A stretch of 64,000 nucleotides of DNA from Candidatus Zixiibacteriota bacterium (GCA_024231855.1 JAAEQD010000062.1:104565-168564); one strand, 5' to 3'; positions 45,370 to 55,042 are shown, counted from the stretch's first letter. Notes: a model not told the origin generated them from the sequence alone. A program made the numbers and translations.

Positions 45370-48300
45370 ATGAGTACGTCAAATCAAGGTAATCCCGACG
45401 GATTGCGTAAACGTATTGCGGATTACCTTAAGTTTAAAACCTCAAAAAGTGGCTCAGTAGCCGCGCAAGATATTATTTCAATAAGTGATATAAAGCAATC
45501 CGTGAAATTAATGGAAAGTTTCAAAAATGCCGTCATAATTATAGATGCAGATATGGCTGTTCAATATGAGAGCCAGTCAATTACAAAGATTACCGGATAT
45601 ACCCCGGAAGAACGTCAGGGAATAAGCGCCCTGGAACTGATTCACCCTGAAGATCTGCCTTTTATCAAGGATTGCATCGATAAATTCCTGAACGGTGAAT
45701 TGAATAAAATCGAAGCTGGGGCCCGTCTGAAATGTAAAGATGGTTCATGGCGATATGTGCAGGGGATTGCTCAAATATATCTTCTTGAGTCCGATATCGC
45801 CGGATTAATTATCAATTTACAGGATATAACAGGCTTGAAACAAACCGAAAAAGCTTTAAGCAAAAGCCGGGAGCGTCTTGACCTGGCAATGAAAAGTACC
45901 GGCTTGGGGATCTGGGACCAGAATTTTAAAACTGGCGAAATTTTCCGCGACGAACTTTGGACGGCAATGCTCGGCTATAAGCCGGGTGAGATCGGGTCGG
46001 ATGCCCAGGCCTGGAAAGGTTTGATTCATCCCGATGATTTGCCGCTTGTCGAAAGGGAAGCCGAAAACCATGAATCCGGTCGCAAAGATATATTTCATGT
46101 TGAACATCGTTTGAGAGCCAAAAATGGCGAATGGAAATGGATTCTCAACTGGGGCAAAATTGTCGAACGTGATCCTGATGGTAAACCTATACGCGCCCTG
46201 GGTACGCATCTGGACATTACCAAGCGCAAACAAACCGAAAAAGCCTTAAGCAAAACCCAGGAACGACTGGACCTGGCAGTTAGAAATACAAGTTTAGGTA
46301 TTTGGGATCAAGATTTTAAAACGGGTAAAATAATTCGAAATGAGCTTTGGGCTAAGATGCTTGGTTATAAAACTGCCGAGATAGATTCTAATAGTAAAGC
46401 CTGGCAAGATTTAATTCATCCCGATGATTTGCCAATTGTCCATAAGTCAGTTGAAGATATTATTGCCGGCCGCATTGATATTTCCGTATTTGAACACCGT
46501 CTGAAGGCCAAAAATGGCGAATGGAAATGGATTCTCAACTGGGGCAGAATAGTCGAACGTGATCCCGATGGTAAACCGATCCGCGCTCTTGGCACGCATC
46601 TGGACATCACCGACCGCAAGCAAGCACAAAAGGCGTTACTGAACAGCGAAGCCCATCTGAACCTTGCGCAGGAAGTTGCCCACATTGGCAGTTGGGATTG
46701 GAATCTGGAAACAAACATGCACTATTGGTCGGATGAAATATACCCTATCTATGGTTTAGAAACCCATGAGCACGACGCAACCTTAGAGATCATATGGGAT
46801 TTAATTCATCCCGATGACAATGATTTTGTAGGCAAAACTGTTGAGGCCGCGAGGGAACAGGGAACTCCCTATAACATCGAATATCGAATCATATTACCGA
46901 ATGGTAAAATACGCTTCTTAAATGGAATTGGAAGGCCGGTAAGAGATAAAACCGGCAAAGTAATTCGTTTATATGGCACAAGCCAAGACATCACCAAACG
47001 CAAGCAAGCGGAAGAAGCGTTGCGGGAAAGTGAAGTAAAACATAGCATTGTAATCGAACACAGCAACGAGATGTTTTATATCCATGATGCTCAGCGGCAG
47101 GTTAGTTATGTTAGCCCTCAATGCCTCCAGATCTTCGGCTACTCACCTGAAGAGATGAAGGTTAAATGGACTTCACTGTTAACCGATCATCCTATGAACC
47201 AACAATGTTTCGAGCTAACCGATAAAGCGTTAAAGACCGGTAAAAAACAGAAAATATACTCGATTGAAGTCAAGCGCAAAGATGGTGAGAAAATATTAAT
47301 TGAAGTTGACGAATCGCCCCTCAACGACGGAAACGGGAAAATAATTGGATTAACAGGGGCCGTAAGAGACGTTACCGAGCGCAAGCAGGCCGAAGAGGCG
47401 TTGCGGGAAAGCGAGGAAAAATACCGGAATATTGTAGAGATGGCTCCTGATGGCATAGCTACGATTAGTTTAGCGGGATTCATGACTTCATGCAATACCG
47501 CTTTGCTGGAGTTAACAGGTTTTAGCCATGATGATTTAGTCGATAAGCATTTCTCAAAGCTTCCTGCGTTGCGCAGCAAGGATATTCCGAAATATTTAAA
47601 AGTGCTTGAATCAATGTTAATGGGAAAAATACCGAAGCCGTTTGAGTTTAAATGGATTCATAAAAGTGGTGAGTTTCGACTGGGTGAAGCCCGATTAAGC
47701 CTGATGAGAAATAAAGGCGAAATTTCCGGTTTTCAGCTTATCGCGACCGACATCACCGAACGCAAGCAGGCCGAGGAGGCGCTACGGGAGAGCGAAGAAC
47801 GCTATAGAGCGATTTGGGAAAACTCGCCCACCGGTATCTGCCTTACCGATAGAGACGGCGTGTATCACTATGTAAATCCGGCATATTGTAAGACTTATGG
47901 ATTTTCACAAGAGCAACTTGTCGGACAGCCTTTCTACGATTTTGTCGTACGACCTGAAGATGCGGAAGACATGATGAAACGCTATACAGATAGATTTGAC
48001 AGAGGTCTACCGATCCCTGTTGGTGAAGTGGAATTTGTCAAATGTAACGGTAAGCCTGTTTGGATACAATTCACGGGAGATTTCGTAAGAGAAAATGACA
48101 TTCCCAAATATCTGGTTTCAATAAATGTCGACGTTTCCGAACGCAAGCAGGCCGAGGAGGCGCTGCAGGCAAGTGAGGGAAAACTATCAGCTATACTACA
48201 GAAAAGTCCAATTCCAACAGCGGTGGGTGGTGTGGATGGTTCAATTACATCCTTTAATGAAGCGTTGGAGACTTTGATAGGATATAAAAAATCAGAGATA

Positions 48301-50613
48301 AATGATACTATAGATTGGGCAAAAAAATTGTATCCCGACAGGAAATACCGAGAATTCGTGGAGAAAAACATTAAGCAAGCTCTGCGCGGGGAAAAACAGG
48401 ATTGCACTGAATTTGCAATCACATGCAAAAATGGATCCAGAAGATTAATTGATTTTCACACATCTTTCTTTGAGTTTGGACTTGTAATACAAATGGTAGA
48501 TATCACGGAGCGCAAGCAAGCGGTGGAGGCGCTAGAGGAGAGAGAGAAATATCTTGCCATAGCACAAAAAATAGCACATTTGGGTAACTGGAAATTGAAT
48601 CCCCTGACCCAAGAGGTCGAAGGGTCCCCGGAGCTTTACAATATTTTTGGCCTTACAAGTAATGAGTCCAGTCTGGAAGCCTTCACAGGGGTGGTTCATC
48701 CGGATGATCTGGAGTATGACATGCAGCATATCCAGAGGGGGATTGAATATGGAGAGAGTTGGGATATTGAGCACCGTCTGCTATTAAAGGACGGTTCTTT
48801 AAAATGGATTCATGCTATAGGCGAAGCAATTGTTGACGAGAAAGGGAAGGTTGTTTTATTAGTTGGAACCATACAGGATATCACTGAACGCAAGAAGGCG
48901 GAACAAGCGTTACAGGCCGAGCGGGACTATTCAGCCAACATCATCCAAAGCGTGCCTGGACTTTTCTTTGTTTTCAGAAAAGATAACGGCCTTTTCCGGT
49001 CAAGAAATGACGGCTGGACGCGGGCGACCGGTTATTCGAAGGAGGAGCTTGACCGGATGACGGCTTTGGACTTTTTCGAAGAGGGGCCGGATCGGGATAA
49101 ATGCGCCGAAAGAATGCGGGAGACCTACGATAAAGGCTGGAGTACGATGGAAAACCTCCTGGTTACCAAAGATGGGAGGAAACTACCTTATTATTTTACC
49201 GGCCAACGAGTGGTTATAGATGGGATGACTTATATGGCCGGAATGGCAATCGACATCACCGACCGCGAACGGGCCGAGGAAGCGTTGCGGGAGAGTGAAA
49301 AACGCTTCCGGGGACTCGTGGAAACGATGAATGACGGCCTTGAGATGGTAGATGAAAATCGGCGCTTTACTTACTTGAACAAACGGTTTTCGGAGATTCT
49401 GGGGCGACCTCCCGAAAAATTGATTAACCGCGACGCCTCAGATTTTCTGGATAAGTCTAATAAAAAGATATTAGAAGAGCAGTGGCTAAAGAGGAAAAAC
49501 GGAGACTATTCACCCTACGAGTTAGAATGGCTCAGGAAAGATGGCGCTAAAGTTACGACAATTATTTCTCCCAAGCCTCTGATAGGCAGCAATGACAGTT
49601 TTGAAGGGAGCTTCTCGGTTATCACCGATATAACTGATCGTAAAAGGCTGGAGATTCAGGATAAAACCAAGCTCCAGCTATCGGAGAATCTGCGCGGAAC
49701 TACCGATATTAATGAATGTCTGAAACTGGGTTGCAGCGCCATAAAAGATACCGGGTTGTTTCAACATATTATGTTCCTTGTAAGCGGTGAAGACCGGCAG
49801 GCCACCAATATCGAGTATATTGGAATGATGAAAAAAGAGTTGACGGCTATCAAGAAATCATGGCCCACCTATTTTGACGATGTCGATAAGGACCTCGGAC
49901 ATAAAATAAAAATCGGTAATTCATTCATTATCCCGGACAATGAGCGTTCTATATCTGATATCAAAGTCGGTTTAGCCGGTGATGATGTCGATTTATCGCT
50001 GACTGATAATGATAAAATCCTTGTTCCATTCGGAGGCGAACTTGTCGATGGCGGCGGTTGTTTGTTGGTCGATACTCCGTATCAGGGAGTCAGCCTGGAT
50101 AGAAATTCTATTACATTCCTGGAGGATATAACCCGGACGGTGGCGAAAAAAGTTAACGAAATCCAATATCTGATCCTATTGAAGAGCGATAAAGAGAAGC
50201 TGGAAAATAAAAACGTGGCTCTACGAGAAGTTATGGCTAATATTGAAGAGGAAAAATTAGTAATAAAGCGAGAGATTGCTGATAAAGTTGACCAATTTGT
50301 ATTACCCCTAATCAATCGGTTAAAAAACACAGAAGGGTCGGCCAATCGGACTTATATTGAACTCTTGACGAAAAATGTTCAGGAATTGGTCTACCCAACC
50401 AGCTCATTGGTCCATTTGTATCGCAAGTTATCTCCTCGGGAAGTGGAAATCTGCGACCTTATCAAAAACGGCTTGTCCTCAAAAGAAATAGCCGAAATGC
50501 TTCATTTATCTTTGGCGACAATTCAAAAGCACCGGGAGAGAATTAGAAATAAGCTGGGCATCGCCCACAAAGAGGTTAATTTAACCTCTTTTCTGCGTGG
50601 CCAGGGTGCGTAA
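45370..50613 (+). CDS. Giant multi-PAS (about 11) sensor with LuxR DNA-binding domain
   Basis: 1747 residues, no signal peptide and no membrane segment, so cytoplasmic. About eleven PAS/PAC domains follow one another roughly every 125-130 residues: near 50, 165, 293, 424, 551, 677, 801, 924, 1051, 1176 and 1300. They are joined by nearly identical linkers such as DITERKQAEEALRESE. Next come a GAF-like region (about 1435-1600), a coiled coil (about 1605-1680) and a LuxR/GerE helix-turn-helix at 1687-1740 (LSPREVEICDLIKNGLSSKE, IQKHRERIRNKLGI). No histidine kinase, GGDEF or EAL domain is present. It is therefore a one-component regulator on a very large scale, reading many small-molecule, redox or light inputs. 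Its targets are unknown; the divergent polysaccharide locus and the convergent rfb genes are candidates. AAGG ribosome site before the ATG. Confidence 0.92.
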   Translation: MSTSNQGNPDGLRKRIADYLKFKTSKSGSVAAQDIISISDIKQSVKLMESFKNAVIIIDADMAVQYESQSITKITGYTPEERQGISALELIHPEDLPFIKDCIDKFLNGELNKIEAGARLKCKDGSWRYVQGIAQIYLLESDIAGLIINLQDITGLKQTEKALSKSRERLDLAMKSTGLGIWDQNFKTGEIFRDELWTAMLGYKPGEIGSDAQAWKGLIHPDDLPLVEREAENHESGRKDIFHVEHRLRAKNGEWKWILNWGKIVERDPDGKPIRALGTHLDITKRKQTEKALSKTQERLDLAVRNTSLGIWDQDFKTGKIIRNELWAKMLGYKTAEIDSNSKAWQDLIHPDDLPIVHKSVEDIIAGRIDISVFEHRLKAKNGEWKWILNWGRIVERDPDGKPIRALGTHLDITDRKQAQKALLNSEAHLNLAQEVAHIGSWDWNLETNMHYWSDEIYPIYGLETHEHDATLEIIWDLIHPDDNDFVGKTVEAAREQGTPYNIEYRIILPNGKIRFLNGIGRPVRDKTGKVIRLYGTSQDITKRKQAEEALRESEVKHSIVIEHSNEMFYIHDAQRQVSYVSPQCLQIFGYSPEEMKVKWTSLLTDHPMNQQCFELTDKALKTGKKQKIYSIEVKRKDGEKILIEVDESPLNDGNGKIIGLTGAVRDVTERKQAEEALRESEEKYRNIVEMAPDGIATISLAGFMTSCNTALLELTGFSHDDLVDKHFSKLPALRSKDIPKYLKVLESMLMGKIPKPFEFKWIHKSGEFRLGEARLSLMRNKGEISGFQLIATDITERKQAEEALRESEERYRAIWENSPTGICLTDRDGVYHYVNPAYCKTYGFSQEQLVGQPFYDFVVRPEDAEDMMKRYTDRFDRGLPIPVGEVEFVKCNGKPVWIQFTGDFVRENDIPKYLVSINVDVSERKQAEEALQASEGKLSAILQKSPIPTAVGGVDGSITSFNEALETLIGYKKSEINDTIDWAKKLYPDRKYREFVEKNIKQALRGEKQDCTEFAITCKNGSRRLIDFHTSFFEFGLVIQMVDITERKQAVEALEEREKYLAIAQKIAHLGNWKLNPLTQEVEGSPELYNIFGLTSNESSLEAFTGVVHPDDLEYDMQHIQRGIEYGESWDIEHRLLLKDGSLKWIHAIGEAIVDEKGKVVLLVGTIQDITERKKAEQALQAERDYSANIIQSVPGLFFVFRKDNGLFRSRNDGWTRATGYSKEELDRMTALDFFEEGPDRDKCAERMRETYDKGWSTMENLLVTKDGRKLPYYFTGQRVVIDGMTYMAGMAIDITDRERAEEALRESEKRFRGLVETMNDGLEMVDENRRFTYLNKRFSEILGRPPEKLINRDASDFLDKSNKKILEEQWLKRKNGDYSPYELEWLRKDGAKVTTIISPKPLIGSNDSFEGSFSVITDITDRKRLEIQDKTKLQLSENLRGTTDINECLKLGCSAIKDTGLFQHIMFLVSGEDRQATNIEYIGMMKKELTAIKKSWPTYFDDVDKDLGHKIKIGNSFIIPDNERSISDIKVGLAGDDVDLSLTDNDKILVPFGGELVDGGGCLLVDTPYQGVSLDRNSITFLEDITRTVAKKVNEIQYLILLKSDKEKLENKNVALREVMANIEEEKLVIKREIADKVDQFVLPLINRLKNTEGSANRTYIELLTKNVQELVYPTSSLVHLYRKLSPREVEICDLIKNGLSSKEIAEMLHLSLATIQKHRERIRNKLGIAHKEVNLTSFLRGQGA
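46117..46221 (+). repeat. Near-identical DNA repeat in PAS domain 2
   Basis: A 105-bp segment matching 46507-46611 at 96 of 105 positions by eye, at an offset of 390 bp (130 codons). Most differences are silent. It marks a recent PAS-domain duplication. Confidence 0.85.
46507..46611 (+). repeat. Near-identical DNA repeat in PAS domain 3
   Basis: Partner of 46117-46221. The shared protein reads NGEWKWILNWG followed by VERDPDGKPIRALGTHLDIT in both copies. Confidence 0.85.
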
Positions 50614-50724
50614 TTAGGTTAAGCACTTTATTATCTGTTATGTCGTGTTGACACATCCATAATTTTTGCCGATATTATAGCTACAATAGCGAACATTCCA
50701 TTCTTAAATTATTGGGAATGAATT

Positions 50725-50775
50725 AAGCCAGGATTTAGGCTCTCAAGGGGGACGAGCTACAATCCTGGCTTCTTT
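50725..50775 (+). terminator. Terminator hairpin after the PAS-LuxR gene
   Basis: Perfect 11-bp arms AAGCCAGGATT (50725-50735) and AATCCTGGCTT (50761-50771), with an inner GCTC/GAGC stem separated by a symmetric 3-base internal loop (tag/tac), then CTTTT. Unusually long for a simple terminator but well formed. Confidence 0.8.
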
Positions 50776-50842
50776 TATCGCCAATTTATAGCCGAGAAAA
50801 TTATTCGGTGACTGGGATTATTAAGGATTATAGAACTAGCAT

Positions 50843-51715
50843 TTAATGCTTATATGCCAATCGCAAGCCATCTTCCAGTCTTAAAAGCCTCGTTTTAAGA
50901 AGACCAACGGCTTTATCGACCCGCAGGCCCGCCTTCAGAGGCCGGCTTGCCGGCTGATTTAATTTGGCAGTATTTATGGGGCCAATCAAATTGGAGTTCA
51001 AATTGAATATCTCAGCAGTTTTAACCGCCACATCATAGCGGGACATATAATCGGAACCGCCAATATGCATAATTCCGGAGTGTTTACCGGCCGCCTCAAT
51101 CGAGGCTCCAACCAAATTACCGGCATAGGTGGGATTGTTGAATTGATCGCTGGCGACATGAATATTTTGGTTACGGCGAAGGTTATCGATTACCCAGGAT
51201 ATGAAATTAGGTCTTATATTGTTTCCGGTTCCATAGAGGACATTGGTGCGAATTATTAAAAAGTCCCGGGCCGATTTTTCGAGCAGTTTCTCTGATTGCA
51301 TTTTTGTCCAACCGTAATGGTTGAGTGGATCAACCTGATCGTCTTCGGTATTAGGTCCGTTTTTACCGTTGAAGACATAATCACTCGAATATTGAATCAA
51401 CTTACTATGCGGAATACTTATCAGGTTATCCACCAGATCGATATTAAGTTTAACGGCCAAATCCTTGTTCGTTTCGCAGCCATCAACATCCGAAAAGGCG
51501 GCGCAATTGTAAATCAATTCCGGCTTGAAATCCGAAATTTCTTTTCGTAGCGACGCGAAATCAGTTAAATCGGCTTGAATGAAAATATTATTGCTTAATT
51601 CAGGAAATGGATTTTCGGCAAGATCGATACAGAGAATGTTTGCATTGCTTTTATGATGTTTTGTGAGGTATTGTCCGAGTAAGCCGGCCGCGCCGGTTAT
51701 CAGGATATTAATCAT
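50843..51715 (-). CDS. rfbD: dTDP-4-dehydrorhamnose reductase
   Basis: 290 residues, a short-chain dehydrogenase/reductase-type protein of the RmlD family. NAD(P)-binding ILITGAAGLLGQYL (4-17), YSSDYVFNGK, and the catalytic Tyr and Lys in HYGWTKMQSEK. RmlD reduces dTDP-4-keto-L-rhamnose to dTDP-L-rhamnose. It is the last gene of the cluster rfbA-rfbC-rfbB-rfbD and overlaps rfbB by 4 bp. Length is typical (280-300). Confidence 0.93.
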   Translation of the reverse strand: MINILITGAAGLLGQYLTKHHKSNANILCIDLAENPFPELSNNIFIQADLTDFASLRKEISDFKPELIYNCAAFSDVDGCETNKDLAVKLNIDLVDNLISIPHSKLIQYSSDYVFNGKNGPNTEDDQVDPLNHYGWTKMQSEKLLEKSARDFLIIRTNVLYGTGNNIRPNFISWVIDNLRRNQNIHVASDQFNNPTYAGNLVGASIEAAGKHSGIMHIGGSDYMSRYDVAVKTAEIFNLNSNLIGPINTAKLNQPASRPLKAGLRVDKAVGLLKTRLLRLEDGLRLAYKH

Positions 51716-52722
51716 CTCAGGTTCCGATAGTGTTGCTCATAAAATTTACGATACTCGCCGCTTATTATATTTTCCCACCATTGTTTGTTGGCCAAATACC
51801 AGTCAATAGTTTTTTGAATGCCGTCAATGAACCTGATTTTCGGCAGCCAACCCAGCTTATTCTCAATTTTGTCGAAATTAAGGCCATATCGACGGTCATG
51901 CGCCGGCCGATCCTCAACGAATTTTATCAAGCTGGATGGTTTACCCAGAAGCTTCAGGATGATTTGGGTCAAATCGAGATTGGTTAACTCATTATTACTG
52001 CCGATATTATAAATCTGCCCGGGATCGCCGCTTTCGAGCACACGAAGCAACGCTTCGCAGTTATCTTCAACATAAATCCAATCGCGGCTGTTTAGCCCAT
52101 CACCATATAAAGGCAATATTTCATCTTTTAAAGCTCGGGTCATGAAAAATGGGATCACCTTTTCGGGAAACTGAAATGGTCCGTAATTGTTGCACGATCG
52201 AGTTATTATTACCGGCATATCGAAGCTCTTAAAATACGATCTGCAGACCAAATCAGCGGAGGCTTTACTGGCGGCGTAGGGCGAGTTTGGTAATAGCGGC
52301 GATTTCTCATCAGCGTACTCGCGTACATTTTGCGAACCATAAACTTCATCGGTGGAAACCTGAAGGAACTTGCTTATACCTGTTTTTTGAGCCAAATCCA
52401 GAAGCAATTGCGTGCCGAGTACATTTGTTTTTATAAATATGCCGGGATCATACAGTGATCTATCAACATGTGATTCGGCTGCGAAGTTAACTACATTATC
52501 GAACCCGGATTCCAGGACGGCCCGGACATCATCGATATTTGAAATATCACCCTTGATAAACCTGTAATTATCATTATCTCTTAAATCATCGAGATTAGCC
52601 AGGTTGCCAGCGTATGTCAGATTGTCAAAATTAGTTATTTGCCAGTCAGGGCGGTTATTTATCAGGTAGCGGATGAAATTTGACCCGATGAAGCCGGCCC
52701 CTCCGGTAATCAGGACTCTCAT
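51712..52722 (-). CDS. rfbB: dTDP-glucose 4,6-dehydratase
   Basis: 336 residues, extended SDR of the RmlB family: NAD-binding VLITGGAGFIGSNFIRYL, the dehydratase hallmark VSTDEVYGS (catalytic Asp-Glu), catalytic Tyr-x3-Lys in SPYAASKASADL, and RSCNNYGPFQFPEK. It converts dTDP-glucose to dTDP-4-keto-6-deoxyglucose, the branch point to several deoxysugars. The length is normal. It overlaps rfbD by 4 bp and lies 12 bp after rfbC. Confidence 0.97.
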   Translation of the reverse strand: MRVLITGGAGFIGSNFIRYLINNRPDWQITNFDNLTYAGNLANLDDLRDNDNYRFIKGDISNIDDVRAVLESGFDNVVNFAAESHVDRSLYDPGIFIKTNVLGTQLLLDLAQKTGISKFLQVSTDEVYGSQNVREYADEKSPLLPNSPYAASKASADLVCRSYFKSFDMPVIITRSCNNYGPFQFPEKVIPFFMTRALKDEILPLYGDGLNSRDWIYVEDNCEALLRVLESGDPGQIYNIGSNNELTNLDLTQIILKLLGKPSSLIKFVEDRPAHDRRYGLNFDKIENKLGWLPKIRFIDGIQKTIDWYLANKQWWENIISGEYRKFYEQHYRNLR

Positions 52723-52734
52723 AAATCGGCCTCT

Positions 52735-53196
52735 CTAATAATCCTTACGTGACCAGTCGTAGGGAATATCATTTGAATATGGATCCAGACGATACTCATC
52801 CGGAGTTTGATGGTTATACGGCTCTGTAGGTATGTTAATCATGATCGCTTCGTGATCCGAAATTGTCGTAAACCCATGGTAAATCATTGGCGGAATAGTG
52901 ATCAACATTGGATTATGGTCTCCCATGATGAACTCATTTATTAGCTTATAAGTGGTCGATTTTTCCCGCGGATCGTAAAGTACCAGCTTTGTCATACCTC
53001 TTACCGTACAAAAATAATCGGTTTGGAGCTTATGATAATGCCAGGCCTTAACTACGCCGGAATAAGCCGTAGTGAAATACACCTGTCCGAATTTGTTAAA
53101 TATTTCATCATCCGAGCGCAGTATTTCCGAGAGTCGGCCTCGCTCATCGGCTATTACCTTTAATTTCTTTTCAATTACTCCGTCAATTAATTCCAT
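52735..53196 (-). CDS. rfbC: dTDP-4-dehydrorhamnose 3,5-epimerase family protein
   Basis: 153 residues, a cupin of the RmlC-like group, shorter than classical RmlC (about 180). The catalytic His lies in VVKAWHYHKLQTDYF where RmlC has RGLHYQ, and IPPMIYHGFTTIS matches the IP-x3-AHGF region with Tyr in place of Ala. With rfbA, rfbB and rfbD around it, 3,5-epimerisation of the 4-keto-deoxysugar is the likely role. The shortened form and altered motif leave room for a related epimerase or ketoisomerase. It abuts rfbA (1-bp overlap). Confidence 0.78.
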   Translation of the reverse strand: MELIDGVIEKKLKVIADERGRLSEILRSDDEIFNKFGQVYFTTAYSGVVKAWHYHKLQTDYFCTVRGMTKLVLYDPREKSTTYKLINEFIMGDHNPMLITIPPMIYHGFTTISDHEAIMINIPTEPYNHQTPDEYRLDPYSNDIPYDWSRKDY

Positions 53197-53945
53197 TATT
53201 TTCCGCTACGCTTTCCGGTTTTATTTTTCCAGTATCTTCGAACGAAATTTATCGTGTTGTTATAGGCATCTATAGATTCACCGGCGTCGGCCCAGCCGCC
53301 CTTTAGAATAGAATATGACATTTCCCCCCGGCTGATATAAGCATTGTTAACATCGGTGATTTCCAATTCACCTCGCCGGGACGGTTTCAAGGTCTTAATA
53401 ATATCGAATACACGATTATCATACAAGTATACGCCAATAACCGCCAGATCGCTTTTAGGTTTTCGCGGCTTCTCGATGATCTTGATAATCTTTTTGTTAT
53501 TCGTTTCGGCTACGCCATATTCGCCCGGATTCCTAACGCGTTTTAAGAAAACCATCGCGCCATCCTGTTGTTTCTCGAATTTATCGACATCCTTCTTCAG
53601 GTTTTTCTGAATTAAATTATCCCCCAAAATGATGATAACTTTTTCACCACCGGCGAAATATTCGCATAAACCGACCGCTTCAGCGATACCACCCTCTTGA
53701 GCTTGATACGTAAAATTCAGATGTTTTAGGCCAAAATGCGAACCGTTACCCAGAAGCTTGAGAAAATCACCCGCGTTATTGCCGCCGGTGACTATCATGA
53801 TTTCCTTAATACCGGCATCCACCAGCGTCTGAATAGGATAATAAATCATCGGCTTATCGTAAATCGGCAAAAGATGCTTGTTGGTTATTTTGGTTAAGGG
53901 ATGAAGCCGTGATCCCAGGCCGCCGGCTAAAACAATACCTTTCAT
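53196..53945 (-). CDS. rfbA: Glucose-1-phosphate thymidylyltransferase
   Basis: 249 residues of the nucleotidyltransferase fold: GIVLAGGLGSRLHPLTKITN (3-22, pyrophosphorylase signature), KHLLPIYDKPMIYYPI, MIVTGGNNAGDF and a later EKPRKPKSDLAVIGVYLYD. It forms dTDP-glucose from dTTP and glucose-1-phosphate. It is of the short type without the C-terminal extension of the 290-residue RmlA. First gene of the rfb cluster; ATG has GGAGG five bases upstream. Confidence 0.9.
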   Translation of the reverse strand: MKGIVLAGGLGSRLHPLTKITNKHLLPIYDKPMIYYPIQTLVDAGIKEIMIVTGGNNAGDFLKLLGNGSHFGLKHLNFTYQAQEGGIAEAVGLCEYFAGGEKVIIILGDNLIQKNLKKDVDKFEKQQDGAMVFLKRVRNPGEYGVAETNNKKIIKIIEKPRKPKSDLAVIGVYLYDNRVFDIIKTLKPSRRGELEITDVNNAYISRGEMSYSILKGGWADAGESIDAYNNTINFVRRYWKNKTGKRSGK

Positions 53946-54032
53946 GTAACCTCCATGTAGTTACAAGATAAATCAAGTATCAAGGGTAGGCAAGGCTTTT
54001 ATATTGGGCCGAGCAAGATGTTCGCTATCCGT

Positions 54033-54060
54033 AAAAAAGGCGGATTAAATTTCCGCCTTT
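54033..54060 (-). terminator. Intrinsic terminator of the sugar epimerase gene
   Basis: AAAGGCGGA/TCCGCCTTT (54036-54044 and 54052-54060) with a 7-base loop; on the minus strand the stem is followed by a run of six T. It separates the epimerase at 54104 from rfbA. Confidence 0.9.
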
Positions 54061-54103
54061 GTGGTTTAATATTCTACTCTCCAAGCCTTAAGATCGTAAA
54101 CGA

Positions 54104-55042
54104 CTATGATTCGTGACTACTGGCAAACCAGTCGACGGTATGGGCCAGGCCTTCATCGAAATCTATTTTGGGTTTATAGCCTAATATTTTTTCGGCTTTG
54201 GTTATATCGGCCAATGAGTGTTTAACATCGCCCAATTTATCCGGGCCATGTGTCGGTTTAATATCGGTGCCGATGATTTTATTAAGTTTTTCAACCATTT
54301 CGTTAAGAGTATAGGCTTTATTGCAGGCGACATTTATAACATGACCGGCCGCTTTCTTCTTTTCACAGGCCAGTATATTCGCGTCAACCACATTATCAAT
54401 ATAAGTGAAATCGCGTGAGGTCTCGCCATCGCCGTGGATTGTCGGCGGTTTGCCGGCTTTCAACATATTGATAAATTTTGGAATTACCGCCGAGTATTGC
54501 GAAAACGGATTCTGATGTGGGCCAAAAACATTGAAATACCGAATTGCCACAGTTTCAAGACCGTAGAGATTGAAAAAATTGATACAGTATTCCTCGCCGG
54601 CGAGCTTCGTGATAGCGTAGGGCGATTTAGGCATCGGTTTCATGCTCTCTTCCTTGGGCATAACCGGCGAATCACCGTAAACCGATGATGAGGACGCGTA
54701 AACCAGGCGTTGAACATTGTTGAATCGGGCCGCTTCCAGAAGATTAAGAGTACCATTAATATTAACCTCGGTAGTGGTGAGCGGATTATCGATAGAGCGC
54801 GGAACCGAAGGCAATGCCGCTTGATGAAGGATATAATCTATACCCTTTGTGGCTTTGGCCACCGTCCAGAAATCACGGATATCACCCTCAACTAATTCAA
54901 TATCATTTTCGAAACTATCAAGATTCGATCGTTGCCCGGTGGCAAAATTGTCGATAATCCTGACAAAAAGTCCTTTTTCCACCAATCTTTTAGCGATATT
55001 GGAGCCAATAAATCCCGCTCCACCTGTGACCAGAAATCTCAA
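54104..55042 (-). CDS. NAD-dependent sugar epimerase (UDP-Glc/GlcNAc 4-epimerase-like)
   Basis: 312 residues, extended SDR. NAD-binding FLVTGGAGFIGSNIAKRL (3-20), VYASSSSVYGDSPVMP, catalytic Tyr-x3-Lys in KSPYAITKLAGEEY, and RYFNVFGPHQNP. The set is shared by WbpP/GalE-type 4-epimerases acting on UDP-glucose, UDP-GlcNAc or uronic acids; substrate is not resolved. The start is TTG at 55042 with a perfect AAGGAGG six bases ahead; no ATG fits. It has its own terminator, so it is expressed apart from the rfb cluster. Confidence 0.9.
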   Translation of the reverse strand: MRFLVTGGAGFIGSNIAKRLVEKGLFVRIIDNFATGQRSNLDSFENDIELVEGDIRDFWTVAKATKGIDYILHQAALPSVPRSIDNPLTTTEVNINGTLNLLEAARFNNVQRLVYASSSSVYGDSPVMPKEESMKPMPKSPYAITKLAGEEYCINFFNLYGLETVAIRYFNVFGPHQNPFSQYSAVIPKFINMLKAGKPPTIHGDGETSRDFTYIDNVVDANILACEKKKAAGHVINVACNKAYTLNEMVEKLNKIIGTDIKPTHGPDKLGDVKHSLADITKAEKILGYKPKIDFDEGLAHTVDWFASSHES

